From an uncultured Macellibacteroides sp. (lineage in GTDB: Bacteria > Bacteroidota > Bacteroidia > Bacteroidales > Tannerellaceae), in assembly GCF_963667135.1 (NCBI RefSeq), contig NZ_OY762974.1, forward strand, positions 186,001-250,000: a stretch of DNA of 64,000 nt, in the 5' to 3' direction. The notes beneath the pieces are model-generated. The model was not told the DNA's origin. It searched no databases and saw only the letters and a list, made by a program, of their open reading frames with translations. The position numbers and the translations under genes are program-made. Shown piece after piece: positions 44,347 through 52,937 of this stretch. How positions within the stretch are numbered: position 1 is the stretch's first letter; every line of letters starts with the position of its first letter.

Positions 44347-44475
44347 AACTGGTAAAAAAAGAGAATAAGCATCATGCACTATTCCCAATTGATGGAGATA
44401 AATCCCAAATTACTGGCGGGCCTTTACCAAATCGCTTCCTTCTGCATTCCATTCACTAACACCTGAATAATTGTT
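44347..44475 (-). pseudogene. Relic of a HlyD adaptor gene (internal fragment)
   Basis: About 120 bp resemble 34431-34560 of the intact HlyD gene, for example 'gagaataagc' and 'ggcgggcctttaccaaatcg' against 'gacgggcctttatcaaatca'. The frame is broken. It directly abuts the PCAT relic in the order seen in the intact operon (exporter, then adaptor). Confidence 0.65.
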
Positions 44476-45221
44476 AAATAGTAATACCCGAGATCAGTGC
44501 AATGTTAATCCGGGTATTCATATGAAGCAATATCCAACTGCGAATAAAATCTACCGATAACTTCCCGACAAAAATGGCCAGCTGCGTAATCAGAATCAGT
44601 GTGATGAAAGACAAATTTCCGTCCCGAATACCCGTATCAACCAACGACTGGGTAAGAAATGGTAAAATCAATTGCAGGATACTAGCTGTAACCATCCCCA
44701 GAATCAGCTGAACAAACTGGCTCTTATAAGGAGTCAGATAACGAAAGAAAAAACGTAAATCACGCTTAACAGCCTTTTTCTCCTCCTCCAACTCATAAAA
44801 CTCCGGCCCCGGTTCCAGCAGCAAAGCCGTACCCGTATCCTCAATCGCTCTTGTACTTATCAAGCACCGCTTAAACTCCTCTTCCGTATAAACCACTAGC
44901 CCCGAGGCGGATCAGCAATATAAATTTTTCCTTTTTTTATTTTATTGCAAACAATAAAATGATTCTGATTCCAATGAAGGAAACAAGGCTTTACAGCCTC
45001 ATCACGAAGTTGCTCATATGTTATACGCACCCCCTCCAAAACCCAATATTCTCAGCCGATTCACTAATTCCAAGCATCGACACTACCTCACGAGATATAA
45101 ACGATTTTTTCCGAAGCCCTTGCAAGTAATAACTACGACCATAATGCTTCGCAATCATGCGAAGACATGTAGGAACGCAGTCCATAAAATCAAGCTGTAT
45201 ATAATAAATAAATTTAAACAT
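44474..45221 (-). pseudogene. Relic of a second PCAT exporter gene (N-terminal half)
   Basis: This region matches the 5' half of the PCAT gene at 34902-37094. It starts at an ATG (45219-45221) with a recognisable C39 start (QLDFMDCVPTCLRMIAKHYG), where Gly16 is replaced by Val. Frameshifts near 45050 and 44907 separate it into two open pieces. The membrane-domain part breaks off near 44500, where a deletion of about 165 bp relative to the intact gene is visible. No ATPase part is left. It is a dead duplicate lying between two glycosyltransferase genes. Confidence 0.85.
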
Positions 45222-45291
45222 CAGTAAAACAATAAACAAGTATTATCGTAAACATTTAAAATCTTCACTAATAAAATTTCAATTAAAAAGG

Positions 45292-45978
45292 TTAAATCCA
45301 TGATCCCCAAAAATAATGAATTGCCACAGCTTTTTGGATCTTCTTATTTAATAGCTCTTCATCAATAATCCCATTTAAATAACTTATAACCTCCTTTTGA
45401 GTTAAGGGAGAAATAATTTCAGAAGGAATAAGCGATATATTTTCTTTCATATAATATTTTTCATACAAATAAGTTAACATATGTGGTCCTGTTGTTTCTA
45501 AAACATATATTAATTTTTCATCAGAAACTGACGATGAATGCTTTACTGTTTCCAATATCAGCTTCATAAATGGATGTTTAGGCTTTATAGCTATAAACGC
45601 GTTAGATATTATTATTTTCTTTTGAAATATCTTTGCATGCTCCTCTGGCTCTAATCCAAAATAACAACCTTTATCATTAAGAAGATTATCTAAAGATTCA
45701 AGACATTCATAATCAAAATCAATATATACGCCTCCAAATTCATAAAGAATTAAATAACGAATAACATCCCAACGTTGCACATCATATTTATATTCTTCAA
45801 GAATAGAAATATAGTCAGGATAATTTTCTTGTATAAAATTATACATTTTGGTTTTATCCCAAAATACATATTCCCAAGAAGGATTAAACTCCTTCCAAGT
45901 TTTAGCAAATTCAACAAATACATTTGGGAGAGGTATTTTCTCTTCCCAAATTTGATGAATGATTTTAGGTATTATCAT
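45292..45978 (-). CDS. GT32-like glycosyltransferase
   Basis: This 228-residue enzyme has the N-terminal motif IPKIIHQIWEE and the sugar-nucleotide-binding DxD in YEFGGVYIDFDYECL (near residues 85-95). Both mark GT32/OCH1-like or TcdA/TcdB-type glycosyltransferases. VFWDK near residue 38 is also usual for the family. It is cytoplasmic by sequence. It is the first gene after element P8 and the full-length TPR regulator, with an untranslated leader of about 350 nt. It is one of four glycosyltransferase domains in 29-46 kb. The acceptor is unknown. Confidence 0.8.
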   Translation of the reverse strand: MIIPKIIHQIWEEKIPLPNVFVEFAKTWKEFNPSWEYVFWDKTKMYNFIQENYPDYISILEEYKYDVQRWDVIRYLILYEFGGVYIDFDYECLESLDNLLNDKGCYFGLEPEEHAKIFQKKIIISNAFIAIKPKHPFMKLILETVKHSSSVSDEKLIYVLETTGPHMLTYLYEKYYMKENISLIPSEIISPLTQKEVISYLNGIIDEELLNKKIQKAVAIHYFWGSWI

Positions 45979-46334
45979 AAGTAAATTTTAGTGATATGAA
46001 TGAGATTTAACAGTAAAATTCTAGATAGTTTAGTAAATCGTATAATCATCAGGATGAACATATCTCCATCTTCCATAGAATCAACCGTCTCCTTATGTTT
46101 TCCTTATAATTTTCCTTTTTCATATGTATCTAGGAGTCCTTAAAAGTAACAAACAAACTTTTCTTTCTACTATTGTCAATATAATAGAAGAAGGACCACT
46201 CCAATTTAACTCGTTTAGGCACAAAAAAAACTTGAATCGAAACATTACTCACAAACATGTACTAATCAAAAAGGGAAACAAGTAATAATTAAAACAAATC
46301 ATACGCATATTTTAATTGAATAAATTGATTACGC
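45979..46334. other. Long leader between P8 and the GT32 gene
   Basis: These 356 bp hold one unconvincing 42-codon frame (46130-46258, minus) without similarity to a GG-leader peptide. No strong hairpin was found. A regulated or decayed segment is possible. Confidence 0.35.
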
Positions 46335-46391
46335 CAAAACTAACCACTATGTTTGGCTCAATAAGCATAAAGTTGTTCACTTTTTGTTCAC
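46335..46391 (-). promoter_or_regulatory. Regulon promoter element P8
   Basis: Minus-strand GTGAACAA repeats at 46384-46391 and 46373-46380 are followed after 30 bp by TAGTTTTG at 46335-46342. It begins 15 bp after the stop codon of the full-length TPR regulator. Confidence 0.75.
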
Positions 46392-46406
46392 AAATTACGT
46401 TTTTCT

Positions 46407-48197
46407 CTAAATTGTTGATATAAAATCATCAAAATTGGATATGGAGCTGTTGCAACCGATTATTTTTTCAAGTAATCTTTTTCGACACATGGAGACAGCT
46501 GATTTAGTCCGTCCTATAATCTTTGCTATGGAAGTTACAGATAATCCGGCTTTAAGAAGATAACAGACACGAAGTTCTGTTTCAGAGATTTGGTCACAAC
46601 AACTTTTCAACCGCACCGAAAAGTTGTTGTATATATTATTTAGTTCTTGTTCCAATATGATCCAGTCTTCCTGTGTCATATTTTTCCCTTTTTCTTCGTT
46701 ACTTATATCTTTAAGTTTCAAGAAAATTTCAGATTGAGTAAAGCTCATCTTGTTCAAATCTTCTTCTTTTGATAGTTTTATAATACGGGCATTTTCCATT
46801 TCCAATAATTCTGCCCGCGTTTCGATAAGTTCTTTTGTTATAGCATTAAGATCATGTTCATTAGATGACAGCTGTTCACGCAAGATTTGAATTTGTTTGT
46901 TATTTTCGGCAACTCGTTCTTCGCTTTTCCGGTATTGGCTATCTTTAAAAGCCAATTGTTTTTCCTTTTTTCTTAACAGTTGTTGTCTTTTATTCCGTTG
47001 TAATAACAATAAAAGCATACTGGCAAAGAACATTACAGCTAGAAGAAAAAGCAACTGATAGATTTCTAGCTCTTTTTTTGATTTCTCAGCTTTTAACAAA
47101 CTATTTTCGTTGGCTGTGTGTTCGTAATTGTAAAGGCTTTGTATTCTCCGGATTGTTTCTGCATCTGAAATCATTTCAATAGAGTCTTTACATTGATAAT
47201 ACAGATTACTGTATAAAATACTTTTGTCCAAATGTTTTTCCTTTTCTTCCAGTTTGGAAAGGAAACGAAGCGAGGCGGCGCGTGTATACATATTATTGCT
47301 TTGGGAACTTAGAGTTAAAAAATATCGGGCTGAGTCAATCTTTTCTGACTGCAAGTAGTAATTTCCAAGAATAAGATAGCTCGGTAGCAAATCTCCCCCT
47401 AAAGGTTGCTTTTGTATGGCTTTGTTTATATATCCATAAGCTTTGTATGCTTGGCCAAATGCTATACACAGCTCGGACATTTCTGTAAGCGACGCTACTT
47501 CGGCCGTATGATTAAAGATATTTGAAGCAGATAAAATCGCTTTGTTGTAATATAACAAAGCACTATCAAGATTATTTTGCAATCGGTAAACGCGAGCTAT
47601 ATCTCTTAAAACAAAAGGTATCTCTGCAGAATTTCCAGCCATTTCCAAAGAACGATAGGCTTCCTTGTGTTTCTGTATGGCTTCGTCGTAAACACCCTGG
47701 AACGAGTAAAGGGATCCGATATTAGTATAAATACGTGCTTTTAACTTGTACTGGTCTGGATCAACGCACGATTCAACAGCTTTATAGTAGTATTCCATTG
47801 CATGGGATGTATTTTGCAAGTACTGATTTACCCTGCCCATATAATAAAATGCTTTTGTTTTATTTAATTGACCGTCTGTTGCTCCAAAATAATTTGCAGC
47901 AACACTTATAAGGGAATCCGAGGTATACGGAACATGATTTTTATCTTCGGCCTCAGTTAATAACAAAGCGTAGGTTGCATACGATTCTTCCGATAATTCT
48001 TCGGGATTCTGTATTTGCCGAAGGATATCTAAGGCACTATCCGGCCTGGTTTCCATAATGGATGCGGCCCCCATCAAACTGCTGTTTGATGTTTTGCTAT
48101 GTTTGCAGGCAGGGAATAAAAATAGGATTAAAAAAAGAATAATCCATTGTGCAGGATAAAATAGTTGATGTAAAATAGGCAATCGGGTGTTTTTCAT
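46407..48197 (-). CDS. TPR-domain membrane regulator with C-terminal HTH
   Basis: This 596-residue protein has an N-terminal signal or anchor with a lipobox-like LFLFPAC (Cys31). A run of TPR repeats (about 75-340) includes AFYYMGRVNQYLQNTSHAMEYY and ARIYTNIGSLYSFQGVYDEA in part. A transmembrane helix lies at about 385-407, a coiled coil at 410-490, and an HTH with LSVTSIAKIIGRTKSAVSM near 545-563. This is the well-known Bacteroidetes layout of an extracytoplasmic TPR sensor joined to a cytoplasmic DNA-binding domain. Its stop is 15 bp before element P8. It is the best candidate for the activator that binds the GTGAACAA repeats. The signal may be the exported peptide or a cell-density cue, which is inference. 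Confidence 0.85.
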   Translation of the reverse strand: MKNTRLPILHQLFYPAQWIILFLILFLFPACKHSKTSNSSLMGAASIMETRPDSALDILRQIQNPEELSEESYATYALLLTEAEDKNHVPYTSDSLISVAANYFGATDGQLNKTKAFYYMGRVNQYLQNTSHAMEYYYKAVESCVDPDQYKLKARIYTNIGSLYSFQGVYDEAIQKHKEAYRSLEMAGNSAEIPFVLRDIARVYRLQNNLDSALLYYNKAILSASNIFNHTAEVASLTEMSELCIAFGQAYKAYGYINKAIQKQPLGGDLLPSYLILGNYYLQSEKIDSARYFLTLSSQSNNMYTRAASLRFLSKLEEKEKHLDKSILYSNLYYQCKDSIEMISDAETIRRIQSLYNYEHTANENSLLKAEKSKKELEIYQLLFLLAVMFFASMLLLLLQRNKRQQLLRKKEKQLAFKDSQYRKSEERVAENNKQIQILREQLSSNEHDLNAITKELIETRAELLEMENARIIKLSKEEDLNKMSFTQSEIFLKLKDISNEEKGKNMTQEDWIILEQELNNIYNNFSVRLKSCCDQISETELRVCYLLKAGLSVTSIAKIIGRTKSAVSMCRKRLLEKIIGCNSSISNFDDFISTI

Positions 48198-48244
48198 TAC
48201 ATTAAATTCAAAGGTTGTTTCGAGTTAACTAATATTAGTCGCAG

Positions 48245-48276
48245 CAAATATATCAATTAATTCATTAATAACACAA
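48245..48276 (-). promoter_or_regulatory. Promoter of the TPR regulator gene
   Basis: On the minus strand TATATTTG (48245-48252) matches TAnnTTTG, and TTG lies 21 bp upstream (48274-48276). It precedes the ATG by about 48 bp and parallels the promoter at 12955-12986. Confidence 0.55.
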
Positions 48277-48378
48277 GAATAATAACTAAAAAGCATTTTA
48301 AGGCGAAAATTTTATTGGCAAAGGGGAAACATAAACAGTATCTGATTTAAATTAATAGTGCAGCTTGAACCCTTTAAT

Positions 48379-48425
48379 GACAATTATTTCCGGCTCTTTT
48401 GATCTTGTATTAATTTACGGACTGT
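48379..48425 (-). pseudogene. Fossil 3' end of a HlyD gene
   Basis: About 46 bp are essentially identical to the last codons of the HlyD gene at 33568-33610 (tail RKLIQDQKSRK) and the bases after its stop. Upstream homology ends abruptly. It lies before the TPR regulator, in the same order as HlyD and the pseudo-regulator at 32863, so it marks a duplicated HlyD-regulator junction. Confidence 0.7.
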
Positions 48426-48554
48426 CATATGGATATAATACTCCCCGGATGCCAGGTTTTACAAATAATATGCGCACGGAAGAGTACTCCGGAGATAAAT
48501 AACTATTACTTTTAAATTAGCTCTTTTTACTTAACTGTTTAACATATTTGCCTG

Positions 48555-48662
48555 TGAGGACTTCTTCGTCTCCCATATGAGGGACAATGGTCACACAGAT
48601 GGAGGACTATAGTCACACAGCTGCGTGATCATGGTCCCTCAGCTGAGAGACGAAGTATATAC
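48555..48662. repeat. Tandem array of 22-bp palindromic units
   Basis: Three complete 22-bp units (48578-48599, 48600-48621, 48622-48643) are flanked by a diverged 23-bp unit (48555-48577) and a partial one from 48644. Each unit approximates the palindrome TGAGGGACCAT/ATGGTCCCTCA. The whole array is itself an inverted repeat centred on GACTATAGTC (48605-48614), with outer arms CTTCGTCTC (48564-48572) and GAGACGAAG (48647-48655). It could be a cluster of dimer-binding sites or a long RNA hairpin. Confidence 0.75.
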
Positions 48663-48818
48663 TTTTGGTTAACAACTAATCATACCGATGAAACGACCTA
48701 ATTGTTGGAGCAAAAAGGTAATAAAACAAGTATAAAGTTATGAGTATCTATTATGACATGCGTGAGAAGCCAGTAAGCGTCTCCGCGATACCGTCTTGTA
48801 AGATTCAATAAACTGTTA

Positions 48819-50390
48819 TTACAGTTTAGTCCACTTGTCAGGGAGTAAATCCCGGTATATTTGGTCAGGAGCTGTTGGGCTAATGTAGGCCAACCGACTT
48901 AATATATCTGTGAAGTATTCGAAGGTATTAATTCCATGGAGCTTGCAGGAGATGGCCAGCGAGTATAGCAAAGCCGTTCTCTTAGCTCCCTGGTGAGAGC
49001 CACAAAAAAGAGAGTTCTTTCTGCTTAAAGATATACTTCGCATGCATCGTTCCACAGCATTGTTGTCCAAAGCATAGTCCGGACTAACAATGTAATTACA
49101 CAGGGAATCATACTCGTTGAGCGTATAATTCGTGGCCTTAGAGAGCGGACTCTGTGGAAGGGTAGATGGGTTGGATTGTATTTCCAACAGTTTGCTTTTT
49201 AGTTCGGCTAGTATGGGTGGGGCGTACTTCTGTCTATATTTCAGGATTTTGACGGGCGTCCATTTCTTTTCGATCTTATGCTCCGCCTGATAGAGTCGGT
49301 TGATTGTATTAACAATCCCGATGGCTTCTTTATCATTTTCGATATCCAGGAACTCGCGCTTGCAATGCTGGAAGCAGGCCAACCGGATTATATCGGGATA
49401 GGCATCTGTCTCAAGTATTTTATAGTTGATCAGCCCGTCTGACTGGATGGCTCCTTTATATTGATTGCCGATATAGTTGGTGAGAACTTCACGGGATCGG
49501 GAACCGTTTTCGTAAAAGTACTGGATTAATTTCTTTTTATTGGCCAGCGCAGCCCATATATATCCCTTACGAACCCCTTTGCCATCCTTGTTTTTCTCTT
49601 TGGTCAGGATCGTATGGTAACTTTCATCCATGCAAAGATAGTCATCCTCAAGGATGGTTTTGTGAAGAACAACATCCAGTCGGTCCATTAATCCCGCAGA
49701 TTTTTTAATCAGTCCATGGGCGGTAGCTTTGTTTAATTCAAAGCCATTCTCTGTAAAATACTTGACAATCCGCTCCACAGGCATGGAGTAAACGTATCTC
49801 AGTTGAAGCATGCCGGCGATAAAAGAGGCATCATAATTTGAGTTCTGCAGGGGAGATCTGGGGGCTTTACCCGAGTAAACCTTTTCCTGCTGTACACAAT
49901 TGTATTGTCTGTATATGATTTTCTTAAATGTAGCCTTGCTGTAGGTGTACATGACCGAGTCTACGGACCCGATCACCCTGGCCTTTTCTTTGTCAAAGGC
50001 AGGATCATCGGGATATACATGCTCGACAATGGTTTCCAGAGAGAAGTGTTCTTTCCGTTTGGCATTGTTGTTGCCTCGGTTCTTGAGTGAAACAGGGGGA
50101 TCGGTTTCTGCCGGATCTTCTTTTGCGGCATCGGGCACAAGCTTTTCTGATTTGTTGGAGAGAAGCTTGCTCATTCCCCTGTTTTTCCCGCTAAGCTTCT
50201 GCATGTCCCCGTTCTTCTGAAGCAGGTTTTCTTCCAGCGAACGGATTGTATCGGTTAAACTACCAACCTGCACAGAGAGTCTTTCTATTTGTTCAGATTG
50301 CCGGATGAGTTGTTCCAAATGAATCTTTTCTCTTTGAGAAAAAAGTTTCAGCTGGTCTTCCAGTAATTCAATCATCCGTTTGCTATTCAT
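48819..50390 (-). CDS. tnpC: IS66 transposase TnpC (outer element)
   Basis: This 523-residue transposase has an N-terminal coiled coil with leucine-rich heptads (LLEDQLKLFSQREKIHLEQL). Its DDE-type catalytic core carries DDYLCMDESYHTIL, QSDGLINYKIL and DNNAVERCMRSISLSRKNSLFCGS. Length and motifs match IS66 TnpC. It is full length, so the outer element may still supply transposase even though its tnpA is broken. About 95% of residues match the inner copy. Confidence 0.92.
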   Translation of the reverse strand: MNSKRMIELLEDQLKLFSQREKIHLEQLIRQSEQIERLSVQVGSLTDTIRSLEENLLQKNGDMQKLSGKNRGMSKLLSNKSEKLVPDAAKEDPAETDPPVSLKNRGNNNAKRKEHFSLETIVEHVYPDDPAFDKEKARVIGSVDSVMYTYSKATFKKIIYRQYNCVQQEKVYSGKAPRSPLQNSNYDASFIAGMLQLRYVYSMPVERIVKYFTENGFELNKATAHGLIKKSAGLMDRLDVVLHKTILEDDYLCMDESYHTILTKEKNKDGKGVRKGYIWAALANKKKLIQYFYENGSRSREVLTNYIGNQYKGAIQSDGLINYKILETDAYPDIIRLACFQHCKREFLDIENDKEAIGIVNTINRLYQAEHKIEKKWTPVKILKYRQKYAPPILAELKSKLLEIQSNPSTLPQSPLSKATNYTLNEYDSLCNYIVSPDYALDNNAVERCMRSISLSRKNSLFCGSHQGAKRTALLYSLAISCKLHGINTFEYFTDILSRLAYISPTAPDQIYRDLLPDKWTKL

Positions 50391-50476
50391 GCCCTAAAGG
50401 TACGGACAATACTTCGGATATCAAAGAAAAACACAAACAATATATAATATATCTATTTGTATATCAATGTATTAAA

Positions 50477-50824
50477 TCAATACTTAAACCTTCTCCTGTA
50501 CTTTGCCGAACGAACAGAGACGCCCTCCATTATCAAAACAAAAGTCTTCCATTTCATCTCAAATTCATTGCTTGAAGGGTTAAATCGGGGAACTTCAAAG
50601 GTGCCCTGTTCCAGTTTTTTCTGATACAAAACAAATCCTCCATTTTCCCAATGAAGGATCTTAATTAACGACCGGTTCCTGCCAAGGAAGAGAAAAACCT
50701 CCCCCGACAAAGGATTACGTTTCATATCTGACTTTACCAACTGGTACAAGGAATAGATACCTTTGCGCATATCCACATAATGCGGACATAGATAATAGTT
50801 CATGGATTCTGTAAGTGCAAACAT
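50477..50824 (-). CDS. tnpB: IS66 accessory protein TnpB (outer element)
   Basis: This 115-residue protein has the IS66 Orf2 signature: YLCPHYVDMRKGIYSLYQLV, GEVFLFLGRNRSLIKIL and a basic C-terminus. It is required with TnpA and TnpC for IS66 transposition. It is identical in sequence to the inner copy at 52938-53285. Confidence 0.92.
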   Translation of the reverse strand: MFALTESMNYYLCPHYVDMRKGIYSLYQLVKSDMKRNPLSGEVFLFLGRNRSLIKILHWENGGFVLYQKKLEQGTFEVPRFNPSSNEFEMKWKTFVLIMEGVSVRSAKYRRRFKY

Positions 50825-50831
50825 CGGTTTA

Positions 50832-51233
50832 TCAGTTAGAGTAAGTTTGTATAAATTTATTGAGATCTTCCTGGCTTATCTCTTTAATGGATATAACTAC
50901 GCCATCGGGAAAGGTAATACTGACACCTTTAAGCACAGGGAAAACATTCCCTGCGAAAACCGGTTTCTCCGATGCCTCCTTTGTAAAGGAGAGCGGATAA
51001 ATCTGCTGTCCTTCACAAGAGGCTTGCTCATGAGCGGAAGCAGAAACAGAAACCTCAGGTAATACAGGACGTGGTTTGAGATCTACTACTTTTATGGAAT
51101 GCCTGCTCATCCAACATTGAATGCCGTTATAACAGATATGGCGCTCTTTGCAATAATCGCGTAATGTCATAGTGCATGAAATACTGATCTGCTTGTACTC
51201 CTCAATGGCCAATGCATAAAGTTCGGATGCTTT
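50832..51233 (-). pseudogene. tnpA: IS66 tnpA of the outer element, 5' end cut off
   Basis: The frame continues to 51233, where the inner IS66 begins. The first codons (ATG AAA GCA and part of Ser4) are on the far side of the inner element at 53765-53775. About 128 of 132 residues remain, and an in-frame TTG at 51212 could restart translation. The protein is a small HTH-type IS66 Orf1. Confidence 0.85.
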
Positions 51234-51279
51234 GTAAGCGTCTCCACGATACCGTCTTGTAAGATTTAATAATCTGTTA

Positions 51280-52851
51280 TTACAGTTTAGTCCACTTGTC
51301 AGGGAGTAAATCTCGGTATATTTGGTCAGGAGCTGTTGGGCTAATGTAGGCCAACCGACTTAATATATCTGTGAAGTATTCGAAGGTATTAATTCTATGG
51401 AGCTTGCAGGATATGGCCAGCGAGTATAGCAATGCTGTTCTCTTAGCTCCCTGGTGAGAGCCACAAAAAAGAGAGTTCTTTCTGCTTAAAGATATACTTC
51501 GCATACATCGTTCCACAGCATTGTTGTCCAAAGCATAGTCCGGACTAACAATGTAATTGCACAGGGAATCATACTCGTTGAGCGTATAATTCGTGGCCTT
51601 AGAGAGCGGACTCTTGGGAAGGGTAGATGGGTTGGATTGTATTTCCAACAGTTTGTTTTTTAGTTCGGCTAGTATGGGTGGGGCATACTTCTGTCTATAT
51701 TTCAGGATTTTGTCGGGCTTCCATTTCGCTTCGATCTTATGCTCCGCCTGATAGAGCCGGTTGATTATGTTGACAATCCCGATGGCTTCTTTATCGTTTT
51801 CGATATCCAGGAACTGACGCTTGCAATGCTGGAAGCATGCCAGCCGGATTACGTCAGGATAGGTATCGGTCTCAAGTATTTTATAGTTGATCAGTCCGTC
51901 ACACTGGATGGCTCCTTTGTAGTGATTGCCTATATAGTTGGTGAGAACCTCCCGGGATCGGGAGCCGTTTTCATAAAAGTACTGGACTAATTTCTTTGTA
52001 TTGGCCAGTGCTGCCCATATATACCCTTTGCGTACGCCCTTACCATTCTTATTTTTCTCTTTGGTAAGGATGGTATGGTAGCTTTCATCCATACAAAGAT
52101 AGTCATCCTCAAGGATAGCTGTATGAAGAGCATCATCCAGACGGTCCATTAATCCGGCGGACTTCTTAATCAGTCCGTGAGCGGTAGCTTTGTTTAATTC
52201 AAAGCCGTTCTCTGTAAAATACTTGACAATCCGCTCCACAGGCATGGAGTAAACGTATCTCAGTTGCAGCATGCCGGCGATAAAAGAGGCATCGTAGTTT
52301 GAGTTCTGCAGCGGAGGTCTGGGGGCCTTGCCCGAGTAAACCTTTTCCTGCTGTACACAATTGTACTGTCTGTATATAGTTTTTGTAAACCTGGCTTTGC
52401 TGTAAGTGTACATAATGGAGTCCACTGATCCTATGACCCTGGCCTTATCTTTATCAAAGGCAGGATCATCGGGATATACATGCTCGACAATGGTTTCCAG
52501 AGAGAAGTGTTCTTTCCGTTTGGCATTGTTGTTTCCACGGTCCTTGGGTGAAACAGGGGGAGCTATTTCTGCCGGTTCTTCTTTTGCGGCATCGGGCACA
52601 CGCTTTTCTGATTTATTGGAGAGAAGCTTGCTCATTCCCCGGTTTTTCCCGCTAAGCTTCTCCATGTCCCCGTTCTTCTGAAGCAGACTTTCTTCCAGCG
52701 AACGGACTGTATCGGTTAAGCTACCAACCTGCACAGAGAGTCTTTCTATTTGTGCAGATTGCCGGATGAGTTGTTCCAAATGGATCTTTTCTCTTTCAGA
52801 AAAAAGCTTCAGCTGGTCTTCCAGTAATTCAATCATCCGTTTGCTATTCAT
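51280..52851 (-). CDS. tnpC: IS66 transposase TnpC (inner element)
   Basis: This 523-residue DDE transposase has the same motifs as the outer copy (DDYLCMDESYHTIL, QCDGLINYKILETDTYPDV, DNNAVERCMRSIS), with scattered substitutions. It acts on the inverted repeats of IS66. The differences show that the two elements diverged before one jumped into the other. Confidence 0.93.
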   Translation of the reverse strand: MNSKRMIELLEDQLKLFSEREKIHLEQLIRQSAQIERLSVQVGSLTDTVRSLEESLLQKNGDMEKLSGKNRGMSKLLSNKSEKRVPDAAKEEPAEIAPPVSPKDRGNNNAKRKEHFSLETIVEHVYPDDPAFDKDKARVIGSVDSIMYTYSKARFTKTIYRQYNCVQQEKVYSGKAPRPPLQNSNYDASFIAGMLQLRYVYSMPVERIVKYFTENGFELNKATAHGLIKKSAGLMDRLDDALHTAILEDDYLCMDESYHTILTKEKNKNGKGVRKGYIWAALANTKKLVQYFYENGSRSREVLTNYIGNHYKGAIQCDGLINYKILETDTYPDVIRLACFQHCKRQFLDIENDKEAIGIVNIINRLYQAEHKIEAKWKPDKILKYRQKYAPPILAELKNKLLEIQSNPSTLPKSPLSKATNYTLNEYDSLCNYIVSPDYALDNNAVERCMRSISLSRKNSLFCGSHQGAKRTALLYSLAISCKLHRINTFEYFTDILSRLAYISPTAPDQIYRDLLPDKWTKL

Positions 52852-52937
52852 GCCATAAAGATACGGACAATACTTCGGATGTCAAAGAAAAATACAAACA
52901 ATATATAATATATATATTTGTATATCAATACATTAAA

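Noticed and set aside
44474..45239. Two open frames that could be annotated as separate small exporter proteins
   Set aside because: Both align end to end with the PCAT gene at 34902-37094 and are separated only by frameshifts, so they are one pseudogene.
29572..45978. Classification of the region as a plain lanthipeptide cluster
   Set aside because: No LanB, LanM or other dehydratase was found, and the LanC-like proteins lack the usual zinc motifs.
46130..46258. A 42-codon minus-strand frame in the leader after P8
   Set aside because: It has no GG leader, no family resemblance and a poor start context; the length is expected by chance in this AT-rich gap.
48555..48662. Possible CRISPR array
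   Set aside because: The 22-bp units are contiguous with no spacers, and no cas gene is in the window.
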